A stretch of DNA of 64,000 bases, taken from NCBI GenBank assembly GCA_034509925.1, contig CM067529.1, forward strand, positions 9,365,501 through 9,429,500, in the 5' to 3' direction. How positions within the stretch are numbered: position 1 is the first letter of the stretch; the number at the start of each line of letters is the position of its first letter. The notes under the pieces are model-generated. The model was not told the DNA's origin. It worked only from the letters and a program-made list of their open reading frames with translations, and made no database searches. A program made the position numbers and the translations under genes. This document shows positions 42,693-55,202 of the stretch, piece after piece. Source of the stretch: Hirudinaria manillensis. Lineage: Eukaryota > Annelida > Clitellata > Hirudinida > Hirudinidae.

Positions 42693-45600
42693 CTCAATAA
42701 TTTCACAACATGAACAAAAATTCCTCAAGATTCAAACTATATTTAACAGAATGCGTGCAGCTCGCTTGAGAATATCGATAATGGTGCATTTATAACGATG
42801 TTTTCCTGTCCAGAAAGCAACATGTTTTCACATGATGTTATCGATTACGATTGTACTTATTAACAACATAATCCATGATTACAGAAAAATTATATTTATA
42901 AGTAGGAATTTTGAATTGAAATCCTGCAGGGATATTTTCAAGTCTTGCTTGTCTTGGTTGATGAAAATCATTTTAATCCAGGTCTTAAAATACATTGAAT
43001 CAGATATCGAATCTGAACAACCGGTGTTCATGGCACGCATCAACATCTGCTTCACGTGTTTACGACTTCGAGGAGCACGAAACGTCGACAGCGTCTGCTT
43101 CATTTCCATTTAATAGATTAATTATGGAAAAGAATCAATGTATAGACTTTTCTAGGCTTCAAAGGAAATGTAATTGATAAGATCTTTTTTATAATAAACT
43201 AATATACGGGAAATAGGAGCAGTTTTTAAATATCGTATGCATAAACATAGTCATCAACACTATCGAAAATCTTATCAAATGTCACTCAAATGTTCTGCGG
43301 CTCAAACCTTTTGCATGAATTCATGTCTTGGTCTCTCTGCAACTTACTTTGCATGGTTCGTTATTCTTTTAAAATAACTTCAATGCGTAAGCCAATCGGA
43401 CCATGAAATAAAGGCCAAGTGAAGTCTGTATGGAATACCAGCTTAGTTTTGGTACACTGTAATCGGCCTAAAGGTTGGAGTCAGAAATTTCAACTTCCGA
43501 TTTCTTCACGTTCTCCTGAAGCTGTTTCGCGAATTCCAGTTAGAGAAATAATATTCTATGCTAATATTTTTCACATGTTCTCCGAAACACGGTGATTTTA
43601 TAATTTCTATATTCTATATTCAAATTTACTTTATGTCGATGGATGGAGAATGGTGATGAAAGACGGAGAGGGTATAAAGAAATCATTGTGGGTCTAGTTG
43701 GAGAATGGACAATGCTGATGGTTGATGATAGGGGCAAAAGTTCCCTTCGCGCGCACACCATGGTCAGCCGTTGTCATTGATCAAGAATTGATTTCAAGTA
43801 AAAGAGTTGAAAACAGACTTCAGAATAGGCCAATCTGCTTGAGGGAAGAACAGGAATGGATAATCATAATGGACTGTACAATATAGAAGACTGGAGAAGA
43901 ATCAAGGCTGCATCCAATGAGATTGGCCACCAGTTGCTTTTGATCTATCGAATATGAAAATATCTGTTTTTGTCGATAGTGATTTGAAAATTACGGATTT
44001 ATTATAAAGGACATTTAAGAAGCATTATTCCATGATTCCACCATGGTTAACAACCCTTTCAACAGGAGAGTCTGAAGTTGGAAACACTTAGAGTTCTAGC
44101 TTTGGCATAAATGTTCAATAAATTTTTCTCTATTATTATGTATTTGATTCTTTTAAAATAAAGTGCGCTATGGTCGAGTAAAAAATTTCCTTTTCTTTAT
44201 GAATAAATGAATGTGTTGGCCATTACGTGGGGCCCCTGTACCACTACCCAAGGCTCCAGTATCACAGTCGACAAAGTACTTAAGCTGAACTTATACATCA
44301 GCAACCATTACTATAGCAGTATTGTTTATCAGACTAGCATTGAAGTAATTGTGAACACTAAGTGGAGTCTTAAGTCTAATTGAAAATTATTTCAGGAAGA
44401 TCAAGCTTTGCTATTCAAGTCAGGTGTACAATTTCTGTTTCTTCTGGACAAGTTCTGTCATGTGTGTTTTTTTTTAATCTGTTGAGTTCGGCTAGGCAAT
44501 CATCTTAGCAATCCATCAGCCATGTTGGCAACGTTCAGACGAATATTCAGTAAAAAACAATTATTGGCAAAATTATACATGATTAGATGTGTGTTTACCT
44601 GAGAAACTAGAAAATATGTATATTTTTATTTCATAAATATCGAATAACCAAAAAATAACAACGGATTTTCTAATTTGAATAAACAACTCATAAATAGTAA
44701 AAAGAAAACAATATTCAATGCAAACAATATCTTGCATCTCTAAACACGTATATCGGATATAAAATAATATCAGACATTTTCGATGAGAGTATATGACGTA
44801 TTTCAGTTTGTTTCGACAGGGGGAAAGTGTTGGCTTTGTTCTCTCCTTCTCAGATTGGAGACAGTCGCCTCCATTTCAATCATTCTTGTCAGGAAGCTAA
44901 ATAGGAATAAGAACCAGCTCAATTGCAAATTCATAAAATAGCTTCAAGTATTGAATCGAATTAAATAAATAAGTGTTGATTAAATAAATTGGGATGAACT
45001 GCTAAGTGAAAGTATCAAATGGACGAATATTATAATTTACTTGGTTCACAAATCATCGCTAAAATTAGTAAAATTAGTTTCCCTGTATTCTGAGACCATT
45101 TATAGGTCAGTGTGGAATTTCCGACAACGAAAGTCCAGATTCTTCAAAAAGAAATGGCTTTTTAAACTTCGAAATGGCGATTTAGTTTGATCAGCCAATG
45201 TTTTTAAATTTCAAATTTGTTGAATTTATTAATGCATTTGAACGGTGATGCATTGAAGTAGCTGAAAATAGCTTTTATTTTCTTTCGTGAAACAGTTAGA
45301 AAACTTTACAAGATTATCTCTAAATATAAAATATAAATTTAAAAAAAAAATACAAATCTAAAATAAATCTAATTCGGGAGGCAGATATGTTAACAAAATT
45401 GAGATCCCAGATTATGATTGAAATCCATTTTATAAGCGGGCTGATGACAACATTGATTCACAGCATCGGTAATTGCATGCAAAGTAAAGGTTTGCCGCCC
45501 GTATTGTTATTCCTTTGGATAATATGAATTTCTTAAACGTTCTTTATATATTTATTTTAAAAGATTTTCTGTAGCAAAAATTATTTATAAAAATATTTTC

Positions 45601-46098
45601 AACATTTCTACAACATATGTCTCATATTCAAAAACTTGAGTAACCGAAATTCGATGTGGTATAAATTTATACAAAAAGCACTCTTCATAAACTATTTTTA
45701 AATAAGCTTAAATATAACTTAAAAATGAAATCAACTTGTGACCTATTTTATTAAAGTTTTATTGGTCCCTGGATCTTGGCGACTTACCTCATTGGTTGGC
45801 CAAATCAAAGATTTTCTATTGTGTGGGTTCTCTTTGAAGTGCTCGCATCAAAGCGCGAAGTTGTGTTTAAATTTCTTTGACATCGGGCATTTAAGTCATT
45901 TAATACCGTATAACCGATAAAAAAAGCGAATGGTTTTTAATCGATTACTCGATTGTTTGTTTACTTTCTAAATTAACGGATTGATTTTTCGTTCCACCGT
46001 TCAAAGTTCATGTATTTTAAATGGCAGTACACATGTTGACGAGAATATAGTGAAAGTAAAGAAAGTTGTCTCTAAATCCTCCTAAAATACGTTTGACC
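42693..46098. other. 3.4-kb intergenic region without recognisable genes
   Basis: AT-rich. Only short frames of 60 to 90 codons lie here, and none shows domain features or credible splice partners. Isolated AATAAA hexamers occur near 44,117 and 44,158. I saw no tRNA or other RNA gene, but could not run a structure search. The last 100 bp should hold the TCF promoter. Confidence 0.5.
46000..46006 (+). promoter_or_regulatory. Possible TCF/LEF binding site upstream of the TCF gene
   Basis: TTCAAAG fits the (A/T)(A/T)CAAAG core recognised by TCF/LEF HMG boxes and lies about 93 bp before the TCF start codon. Autoregulation is plausible, but a 7-bp match occurs often by chance in AT-rich DNA. Confidence 0.25.
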
Positions 46099-48025
46099 AT
46101 GACTTCTGAAGAAAACACGCCATATGCCGATGACGAAATAAGAACTTACGACGATGAAGGAGACGAAAAGGATGAGATAAAAAAATCCGAGAATTTGAGC
46201 GAAGATAAGAAACAACTCGTAGGAGATAGTGATGAAGAGGTATTAGAAACTTGGTTAAATCTTGAAATTGCACTTTCTTGACTGGAAGCTTTCAATTATA
46301 GAACGGAACTTCTGCAGTTAAGGATGGATCAACTGAAAACCCATTCTTACCAGCAGGTAAGCTGCAAAATATGCTTGAAATTGCTTGGTCACATTCAGTT
46401 TAAGGTTTTGTCAACAATGTACAGCTACTTGTAGTGGTAAATATATTTAGCCAATATGTCAGTTAAATGTTTCTTACTTCAGGCCCAGATGCATTCCAAT
46501 TTCAGCAGTTTTATTCATCATTTCTATATCCTGGTTTACATCTAGTAAGAATCTGTTGCATTTTTGTCATTTTTTGATGATTTAGGCACATTAATAATAA
46601 TTTTTCTTAAAATGGAGAAATAGTACGGACGTGCATAATAAGATCTGAATACATGCTAGCAATGGTTGCATGCAATGACATGGAAGGCTGCTTGCATGAT
46701 TCACAAGAATAACAATTATTGCCTGCTCTTTGATTTGAGTACATGTCATAATCATGGTGCAATTAGATTGATCCATGAGCAAAACACACAGAGGCATTCA
46801 ACTGACTCCAATCTTCTCTGTGATCATCTTGCATGATTGCAGGCTGTCATTTGTTTGCTTTCTTCTATGTTTCTTCGTTGCATTCTTCCAGGCCAGATTT
46901 CCGTACATGTATTCCAAGGATAAGTTGCCTCTTCCGCCAGCCATGCCCATGGGTACGAAAGCGTTTTTAATTCAAATTTTAAATCTGTCAGTTAGTAATA
47001 GACTAATTTCTCCAGGTTACCCTTCAGGATTTGCACCGCTACCTCCAACAGCTCACCCTGGTCTCTTTCCATTTTATTCTCCAGAAATGTGCAGATGGTT
47101 AGTTACATGAGTCTTTGAAGTTAATGAAAAAATCAAAATATAATTAAAATAAAAATGTATTCGTGATTTTCAAGGTTTCCAGCATTTCCTGCCGGTCTGC
47201 CCAGGAGTCCGTTGCTACCCGGTTCACCTGCACCAACATTTATGCCCATTTCGGGTCTCGCTTCACCATCTAGTCATAACAGCCCCAAAATTCCATCTCA
47301 CATGATGGACAGTTGTGATGGATCCATGAGGTGAAGTTTTCCCATGGAAATTTAAAAATATTTAATGACTTGTGTTTGTTTAACATTCTGAACGTTGGTT
47401 CATCTCATGCAGGGGTCACCTTTTTAATCATCACAACGGACTTCTTACCACAGAATCACACTTCTTCCAAAATACATCTTTCAGCCAGCAAAAAGCATCT
47501 CCTAAAAAACCGACGATAAAGAAGCCGTTAAATGCTTTCATGCTTTTCATGAAAGAAATGAGACCCTCGGTGATTGCTGAAAATCACATGAAGGAATCTG
47601 CAGCCATAAACCAACTGCTGGGAAGAAAAGTAAATGAGATTTAAAATGGAAATAATATTAAGTAGAAGCTAATAAGTGAATATTTATTTTAGTGGCATGA
47701 AATAGGTAGAAAGGAACAGCAGAAATATTATGACATGGCCAAAAAAGAGAAGGAGTTGCATGCCCAAAAGCACCCGGGATGGTCCGCAAGGGACAACTAT
47801 GCCATGAACTCTAAAAAGAAGAAGAAGCACAAACTCGAACACGTGGATGGTAACGCGTCCTCGGGTTGGTTGAAGTCGTGAGTAGACTGCAGACGACGTT
47901 CTCGATTTTAGGGAGTTTGAATGCTTTCAGGTTCTGAGTCGTCAAGGATGGGTAGAATGAAGAGCGTCCAGAAACCGTGCAAATCCCTTGATGCCCTGTC
48001 GGTTTTTCTTGTTTTCTTTTGTTGA
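46099..48025 (+). CDS. TCF/LEF transcription factor, nine exons
   Basis: My model is 46099-46239, 46302-46356, 46483-46544, 46892-46952, 47016-47097, 47175-47330, 47413-47629, 47693-47849 and 47931-48025, giving 341 residues with all phases matching. The ATG starts MTSEENTPY. The acidic [14 protein letters not shown] stretch (about residues 10-23) and the downstream [11 protein letters not shown] are the beta-catenin-binding region. A Pro-rich linker contains [20 protein letters not shown] and [11 protein letters not shown]. The HMG box (about 220-290; [42 protein letters not shown]) is followed by the basic tail KKKKKHK. In the family this protein binds Wnt target genes in the nucleus and recruits beta-catenin or Groucho. 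Introns are 62 to 347 bp. I see no C-clamp after the HMG box. The last exon is uncertain: it may splice at 48,002 to an exon at 48,072. Alternatively, exon 8 may read on to the TGA at about 47,882. Confidence 0.88.
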
Positions 48026-48389
48026 CTAATGAAATCTGTGATTGTAACTGTGCTTCAAATTTGTTTTGCAGAATGTCAGAGCCAGCTCCAACATGACCCC
48101 TTGTTTCATAGGATGTATTTTAGTTTTTCATAGAACCATTTCTACATTTGTGCCTTCAATGGCTTTTGTTAAATATTTTCACTTGCCTATTTTTTTTTTC
48201 TTATTTATGATCTCATTGTTTGCGAGGAAAGCTGATGTACTTCTTAAGTCATATTTTATGGAAATATTGAGTATCACCGATTGTTTTCTAGTCAATGTCC
48301 ATCATGGATACTGCATATTAAACATGATAGTATGTTATTTGTAAGGCATGCTAGTCTAAGCATAAGCGTAAATTTATCTTTCTGGTCTA

Positions 48390-48395
48390 AATAAA
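48390..48395 (+). terminator. Likely polyadenylation signal of the TCF gene
   Basis: AATAAA about 365 nt after the modelled stop codon. Another lies near 48,470. Confidence 0.5.
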
Positions 48396-51028
48396 CTCAT
48401 AAAAGATCTTTGTTGTCTTTCCTTTGGGACAAAACTTTTCATCAACTTTTGATCTAATGATGCTATCTCAATAAAAAATAACTAATAGGTCTCGATTGAT
48501 GTGTGGTCGTGCCTTCTAATTCCCAGATTTCTAGGCGGTTCTCGAGGGACCACAGATGAATTGCATGCTTCCGATATGGCGAGGTTGATGATAGTTGAAG
48601 CATTGAAGACCGCCAATTAGGCTACCTCGAATGCTGCTAATGAATTACACTCTTTCTTGTAAACAGTGGTGTCGAATTTTGCGCGAATTGCTGGTGGTGA
48701 AAGTACATTGGAATAATGAAAATTTGCAAACCTTTTGGTTCATTGAAACTTCGTTTATTCAGAACCCAGCATTTCCTCCGATAAATCATCAGCCGAGCAT
48801 ATTCAGAGAAAGCGTTCAAAGTATCGCTGAAAAATAAACTGAAGCGATCGAATGGAGTTAGAAATTTAGACGAGTGTGAGAACGTATAACTTAATAATTT
48901 AAAGATTATATCTGTACCGGTCTCGCAGTCATCTGCTCACATTCCAAACCCAGTTTCATGAATGTTTGGACTTTTTAAGTTAATAGGTTTGAATGTTTAA
49001 GGTTATGCCGACGACATAATTAATTTGGAAACTTGTGGGTTGTTAAACCAGTTCTTTTTTTAGACAATAAATATATTCGTCGCGACGTTATGAAAGCTTG
49101 ACACAGAATTTAGGCGGAGGTTTTGCATGACCTCTTAAACATATTTTAACTTAAAAAAATCTTGTCTTTTAGCCAATCTTTCGTTGCTTTACATACACCT
49201 GTTTACAGGACCACACTTGAAAACCGCAACAGCAGCTTAATTGTTTTAACCACCACCCACAAAGAGAGTTTGCAAAAGGTGGTTTTCTCTTTTGCAGTCC
49301 TGTCCAAGAACAAGATTATTGTTTTGCCCGGCACTTACAGATTAAAATTACTGAACAATTTTACTTGCTTTAATACTTGCTCGAACAGTATTGGTAATAT
49401 TATGTGGTAAGTGATTCATTTGTTCCGAATTTTTCTTTAAACTCGGTAGAGGAACAAGATGATGGCCAAAGACAAAGTGATTGGGTAGGAACAGCTGCTT
49501 CACTTCCTGTGGCGAATCAAAGAGCAGATTTAATCCGTAAATCAAGTAATTACATGCATTCTCTCGATTTTGCCCGAATTGAAAACTTTCTCTTGCTCTA
49601 AAAGATTTTCGAATATTGCCAGTTATTTCAAAATTCTTGGCTTCAAGCTTGTAAGTTTATTCTTTTGAGATTCGATGTGGCTCACTTAAGTTCTAAAAAT
49701 CTGATAAAGACAGGATTTTCTTGTAAAATGTAAACCATTGGTATTGAACTTGGTATTCCCAAGAACAAATGCAATCAGAGTAGTAAATAAAAGATTAGAG
49801 TTCCTGTTGCTCAGTCAACAGGAGTGTAACTAAATGAAATCTGTTGCAAGTGTATAGAAGCGAGTGTATCATCCTCAAGTCCCACGATTTCTTAATAGCA
49901 GTTATGAGGGGTGTCTGCTGTGCAAATTCTAATGAATTCATTCAAGATAGTCACTCGCACTGTGCAGCTTGCATGGCAATGAAATAGTAATCGATGTTTG
50001 TATATTTATGCAGCAGTAATAATACATCTGCTGGGAACTATGTAAGATCTCAGTATTTAAAAAATCATAATAACTAACCATTGCGTGTTGATTAATAACC
50101 AAGGCAATACAATTTCAAAATTGACAGCTTAAATAAATACTCCAAAATCCACATCCCATTGAAATGCTTCGATTAAGATACATTAAAATTAGAAGTTAGC
50201 TAAAGTGAATAATTGAACCAAACATGTAAAATAAGGTATAATTTCTCACAGCCTAGAATTCCTTCATATCATTCAGAAGACCTCTAACATCTTAATTACC
50301 TTAATTAAAATGCTTCAAAACAAATTGAACAACGAAGATAGAAGACCAGTTGTTTAGGAAAGTAATTTTTACTTGCCCAGAAACACATCATAACATGGAA
50401 TGACTTGCGGTCAGAGCAAATAATAAACAATACATTACATTGGATGGCAATAAGGACAAAACTCAATATCAGCCTAGCAAACACAGATGTGATGGTGAGG
50501 CACACAATCATGGGAGAACCTTGCATGCTTTTGATTGGTGTGATGAAGGGAATAAATATTGTTTGCCACACAGGACAGACAAAAAATGCTAAGTTTTAGA
50601 AATGATTAATGAATGCAGATATTAGGATACGACGAATACAAAAACAACATGTACATCCCGCACACTTTCGACCAGAAGCTAATAAAGAAGCTTCAAAAAA
50701 GTTTGAAAGAATACTGAAATAATGCATAATATACAACCACATGTAGTAGCAGGATTATACCTCAAAGCCCTTTTAGATTTGAGGATCACAGGCCTCAAAG
50801 ATTTTACTGGAAAATCCATATCCAAGAGATTTTAAAACTGTTGAATGAAAAAACCTGTCATCATCAGGGACCTGTTTTTCAATTTTTCTGCTCTCAGAAG
50901 AGCATCTTGGATCACCATTTGTCACTCGAAGGTGGGTTCTATTACGTCAAAGGATTCCCAGTTTAGGTGTTGAATCTCATGAAATTCATAAATTACAAAG
51001 TAATGAAACGCTCTCAGTCTCGCCGACG
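48396..51028. other. 2.6-kb intergenic region without recognisable genes
   Basis: Only short frames with no domain features. Its right part should contain the 3' UTR of the minus-strand LRR-Ig gene, although I found no clear minus-strand AATAAA in the first 800 bp. Confidence 0.45.
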
Positions 51029-53551
51029 TCAACTCAACCCTCTTTCTTTTGCAAGTAATATATCAAATCCATTTCTAGGTCTCTCCAGAGTGCTGTTAAG
51101 AGGGGTCGTCATGACACCGCTGTTGGACCTATGGCGACGAGAGTGAGACCCGTTACTAGAGTAGGATCTCAGGAAAGCATTTTTCTTGTCCAGCAAGTAC
51201 TTCCTACGCCTGTGTCTCTTCCGCATGATCACGACGGCCAAAACTCCGATCAATAAGGTCGCCAGAAGGCACAATATGCCAATGGCCACAAAAATGGCAA
51301 CCCTGTTCTCAAAACTACTCATCAAATTCTTTGAGGGTTCATCCGTTATGTTCCTATGAAAAGTAGGCTCCTCAGAACTTAATAATTCAGGGGTTGTCAA
51401 AGGTTGAAACATTTTCGTGGTTATATCAGGAGTGGATGTCTGAACTGGATGAGTTTTGGTGAATGGCAGGATGAATTTTGGCTTTGTCGGCTGAGATGTT
51501 GTTGTCTTTGGTGTTGTAGTAGTTGATGGGTGAGTAGTGGTAGTTGTTGTAGTAGTGCTAGTAGTAGTTGATGTTGTTGTTGTTGTTGTTATTGTTGGAA
51601 TTGTTGATGGTTCTGAAGTTTGGGATAAAGTTGAACTGACAGTAGATGTTTCGGTTTTGAAAGTAAAAACAGGGGCCATAGGGGCATCTGTGAAATTGAA
51701 TTCAGTTTCCACCTTTGGTGAGGTAGGAACCGAGACCTCGGAGGTTGAATTTTCCAAAATGCGTTTGGTGGAAATTGGTAGATTCGTTTCTTCAAAATCA
51801 TCCTTGAACGATGAACTTGGTTGGGTTGAAACACGTGGAAGCGCTGAGGTTTCATCAAATGAAGGAATGGGAACCTCCACTTCATCGGGTCTGAGAACTT
51901 TCAGATACGTCCTGCCGACCGATCTTCCCAACTGATTTTCGGCCGAACATTCGTACCACCCCTCGTGCTCGCTTTTCTTCAGCGAACTGAGTTTCATGTA
52001 TGAAATCATGGTGTATCTCGTCCGATTTGCAGAAGGAGTGTTGCTCTGCTTCGATCCAAACGGGGAAGTCCAAGTGAGGGTCGGAGGCGGATCTGCTTCG
52101 GCCCTGCACTGAAACATGACGTCGTTGGTTCCCTCGGGAAACGTGATGTTTTGAGTTATGTTGAAAATGTTCGGTTCTCTACATTTGAAATCCATTAAAG
52201 TCATGTTTTTTATGGGTCTTGCAACTGGGCTGGCGCACATAAAATCATTGATTACCACGTTGGAGCGCAAAAACCTTTCGGTCCTTGTCCAGTTTATGAA
52301 CCACATCATCTCACAGTTGCAATGCAGAGGGTTCGATGACATGTTGATCGAGCGAACGTTTTCAAAAATGCTTGCATACATGTCTGGAAAAGTTTGGAAG
52401 TTATTATGACTAAGATCTAGTACTGAAAGACCTCCTAACTCAGAAGTAATCATAGGGTCAAGGCGTTCAAAGGCACAGCCACTCAAGTTGAGCCTTTGCA
52501 ATGGATTGAGAGATGATCCAAGATCAAGTGACAGCTCACTGAGATCTGAATTTTGGCTCAGATCCAAGGTGTGAAGAAAGGGCATCTTGATAGCTTGGCC
52601 ATCCATCAAATATAAATTATTACGACTCAAATCAAGAATTTTAAGATGGGTGAAGAATTTAAGAAAAGCAATGTCCTTGGTCTGAAGTCCAACGTTGCTG
52701 AGATAAAGCTCCTCACAAGTTCTTCCGAGATGGGGGTTGACCTTCAAAGTCTTGATGTAAAGAGGATTGTCACTCAAATCCAAATTAAGAGCAACTACCT
52801 CCTCCATAAATTTTAGGTCATTTACGTGCGATCCTCTCAGGTTCAAGGCCTTCATTTGTAGACCTTTGAAGAAGAAATCTTCAAACTTGAGTTCGCCTTC
52901 GTTACCGTCGATGAAAATTGAAATTTCATATTTGCTTCGCTTAAGATTCTCCATAAATTCAGAAAGCGACGTCGGGTCGAAAAAATTAAATCTGTTTCCT
53001 CCGAGCTTCAATGTTTTTACGTTGCTAAAAAAACCGACGAGATCACGTGACAACTTTGTCAGCCGATTAAATGACAAATCGAGAACATCAATATCCAGTT
53101 TCCTAAAGCTCGTTGCTCGATGCCAGACCTCCTCCGATTGAAGCGAGTTGTGGCTCAAATTAACATTTTTTAGACTGTAAAGACCCGATAACAGACCGGG
53201 ATGCAGGCTCGTCAGGGCGTTGAAAGATAAGTCCAATGTCTCCAAGTTGTTCAGTCTCTGGAAAGAGGTGGGTTCTATGTGCGACAGTTGGTTGTAAGAC
53301 AAATTCAAGTGTCGAAGAACCGCAACGGAAGGTAGCGACGTGATGTTACCCAACTGGTTTCCGCTCAAATCTAAAAACCTGACCGCAGGAGGAACTTCGG
53401 GAATGGCATGCAAGTTTGCTCCTCTGCAGTTCATGGAATCCTTAAAACAATGACAAGAAACGTCGCACTGGTCATCAGAACTGGGTCTTGCAGTGGACGT
53501 AGAGAATAACAAAATGAGTAAACAGAACGACTTCGTCCTTTCTGTAGCCAT
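51029..53551 (-). CDS. LRR-Ig single-pass membrane receptor-like protein, 840 aa
   Basis: Layout by residue: signal peptide 1-21; LRR N-terminal cap 29-55 (CDVSCHC); about a dozen leucine-rich repeats 56-408 with the LDLSxNxL pattern; LRR C-terminal cap 409-458 (NPLHCNCEMMWF); one Ig C2-type domain about 465-553 with the Cys482-Cys535 pair, Trp494 and GWYECSAEN; Ser/Thr/Pro-rich stalk 554-747 with long Thr runs, likely O-glycosylated; transmembrane helix 751-776; and a basic 64-residue tail starting RKRHRRRK. The architecture is that of the LRR-Ig cell-surface families (Kekkon, LINGO, AMIGO and related), used in adhesion and in modulating receptor signalling. I cannot assign it to one of them. 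The repeats at 190-280 are irregular. The whole coding region is one exon, and a splice acceptor at about 53,615 indicates a non-coding first exon upstream. Confidence 0.88.
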   Translation of the reverse strand: MATERTKSFCLLILLFSTSTARPSSDDQCDVSCHCFKDSMNCRGANLHAIPEVPPAVRFLDLSGNQLGNITSLPSVAVLRHLNLSYNQLSHIEPTSFQRLNNLETLDLSFNALTSLHPGLLSGLYSLKNVNLSHNSLQSEEVWHRATSFRKLDIDVLDLSFNRLTKLSRDLVGFFSNVKTLKLGGNRFNFFDPTSLSEFMENLKRSKYEISIFIDGNEGELKFEDFFFKGLQMKALNLRGSHVNDLKFMEEVVALNLDLSDNPLYIKTLKVNPHLGRTCEELYLSNVGLQTKDIAFLKFFTHLKILDLSRNNLYLMDGQAIKMPFLHTLDLSQNSDLSELSLDLGSSLNPLQRLNLSGCAFERLDPMITSELGGLSVLDLSHNNFQTFPDMYASIFENVRSINMSSNPLHCNCEMMWFINWTRTERFLRSNVVINDFMCASPVARPIKNMTLMDFKCREPNIFNITQNITFPEGTNDVMFQCRAEADPPPTLTWTSPFGSKQSNTPSANRTRYTMISYMKLSSLKKSEHEGWYECSAENQLGRSVGRTYLKVLRPDEVEVPIPSFDETSALPRVSTQPSSSFKDDFEETNLPISTKRILENSTSEVSVPTSPKVETEFNFTDAPMAPVFTFKTETSTVSSTLSQTSEPSTIPTITTTTTTSTTTSTTTTTTTTHPSTTTTPKTTTSQPTKPKFILPFTKTHPVQTSTPDITTKMFQPLTTPELLSSEEPTFHRNITDEPSKNLMSSFENRVAIFVAIGILCLLATLLIGVLAVVIMRKRHRRRKYLLDKKNAFLRSYSSNGSHSRRHRSNSGVMTTPLNSTLERPRNGFDILLAKERGLS

Positions 53552-53613
53552 AATGCGTTATTCTAACAGTTGATGTTTCCTTTCAATGCATCATTCTTTC
53601 TTGTAAAAATTCC

Positions 53614-53624
53614 TCTGTGAAGAA
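53614..53624 (-). other. Splice acceptor of a 5' UTR intron of the LRR-Ig gene
   Basis: On the minus strand, CTAAT followed by a pyrimidine-rich run and TTCTTCACAG precedes an exon starting at 53614, 63 nt before the ATG. The site is close to consensus, so a separate non-coding first exon and the promoter should lie further right. I could not place them. Confidence 0.55.
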
Positions 53625-54900
53625 AAATGAAAAACATTAGATCAGACAAACTTTATAAATAAACCTAGCCGTCCCTCTAAGAGTTAGTGTTTTCTTAAGA
53701 AAAATCTTCATTTTTAATCTCAGAACATCCCGACAGCGTTCAACCTTCAAACAAAATGAACATCTCCACGAAATCCAGCAGCATTTCTCTGCCATGGGAG
53801 GACGGATTTTCCTCAAAACGAAACTTAATAGTTTCTAAAAATAATACCTCTTTAGAGATTCTCCAAGAGCAGAATTACTCTTAATTTTCCTCGTGAGTGA
53901 GCAACTTCAGGTGGAAAACGCCTCCAAATCCACACAATCCAATCTTAACAGGCTGCATCGATCCAGCAATCAGGAATGTTGTGGTAGGATAAAACACAAA
54001 CACTCCGGCTTTTTTTTAAGCAGAGGCAAAGCCTACACACTGGCGGTATAATTAGACATTATGCTCATACATCGCACGAGCATTACATTATACCCGAGTC
54101 ATTCATAAATCCAACTGTCTGATCGATTAGAATTGTGAGTTCGTCCGAGACAGCGACAAAGCTGAGCATTACTCATTAAGGCGATGACGAAGACAGATTT
54201 CAATGTCCCTGGACGAAATATGTCTGCGACGAACAGAGAGAGGCCAGATTTAAATTGCCTCCTTCTTTTGTTCTCCTTTCAGTGGCATCTCAGCGACGTA
54301 GCATTCCGCCAAACGCGGCCAACTTCCCTCGAAAGTATTCTCAGCGACAAAGAGTTCCGATAACCGCAGGGAAATGGCCAAAATGTCGAGTGTCGCAAAC
54401 CAGCTGAACCTGAGCCGACTTTCGCCGACAGTCGAGTGAGACATGAGGATGAAAACCATCAAATAAAAAAGCGTTTTGAACTCCGCTTAGGAATTCAAAG
54501 CACTCTCTATGACTGGTCCACATTCACACGTCCTTAAGAGATGGATCCATTACCATATCGGCTGCAACGGGCCAAAATGATTCTCATCTTTTTCTTTTTA
54601 TTTTTGCTTTCCAGCAATTTGCTGCAATCTCCCGGAGTTATGCAACATCACGTGCATGGAAACATCACGTACTTGGCAACTACGATGAGGACACCCACAC
54701 AAACATTTAATCTCGTGCAGCTAAAATTCTTTTTAACAATTGTGCATGCGCGATTTGTGTTAAAAGCATCGTGTTTGTGTTTATAATTAAATACATGTTA
54801 ATTGATAAGTTAGCTGTTTAAGCTATTCGTGTCTTGATTTCAGCAAAAAGACAGAAAAATTACGAAAAATAGTTGCAAGAACAACAATCTAAAAAACATC

Positions 54901-54929
54901 ACCACCATCACCACCATCATCATCATCAT
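54901..54929 (+). repeat. (ACC/ATC)n microsatellite
   Basis: About 29 bp of ACC and ATC triplets. Confidence 0.85.
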
Positions 54930-55149
54930 AATTGCATCAAAAACAAAACGTTTGAACAAATTAGATCAAAGTACCTCGGTTGGTAAATCACAATTTCAAG
55001 AAGAAAGTGAACGATTATTTTATATTTTCAAAAGAATTTTCAAAATAAACTTCAAAACATCACCAAAATTCTCCTCGCCAAAATAAAAACGAAGTGAGGG
55101 GCCTCGCATTCTTGACGACTCATATATTGGGTCTCTCTCCCTTCTATCA

Positions 55150-55162
55150 TCTCTCTTTCTTC

Positions 55163-55202
<40 letters not shown>
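55150..55202 (+). repeat. (CT)n microsatellite
   Basis: About 50 bp of nearly pure CT dinucleotides with TT interruptions, which is polypurine on the other strand. Confidence 0.9.

Noticed and set aside
51537-51935. 132-codon Val-rich plus-strand frame
   Set aside because: It is the antisense of the Thr-rich stalk of the LRR-Ig gene, where ACN codons read as valine-rich in reverse.
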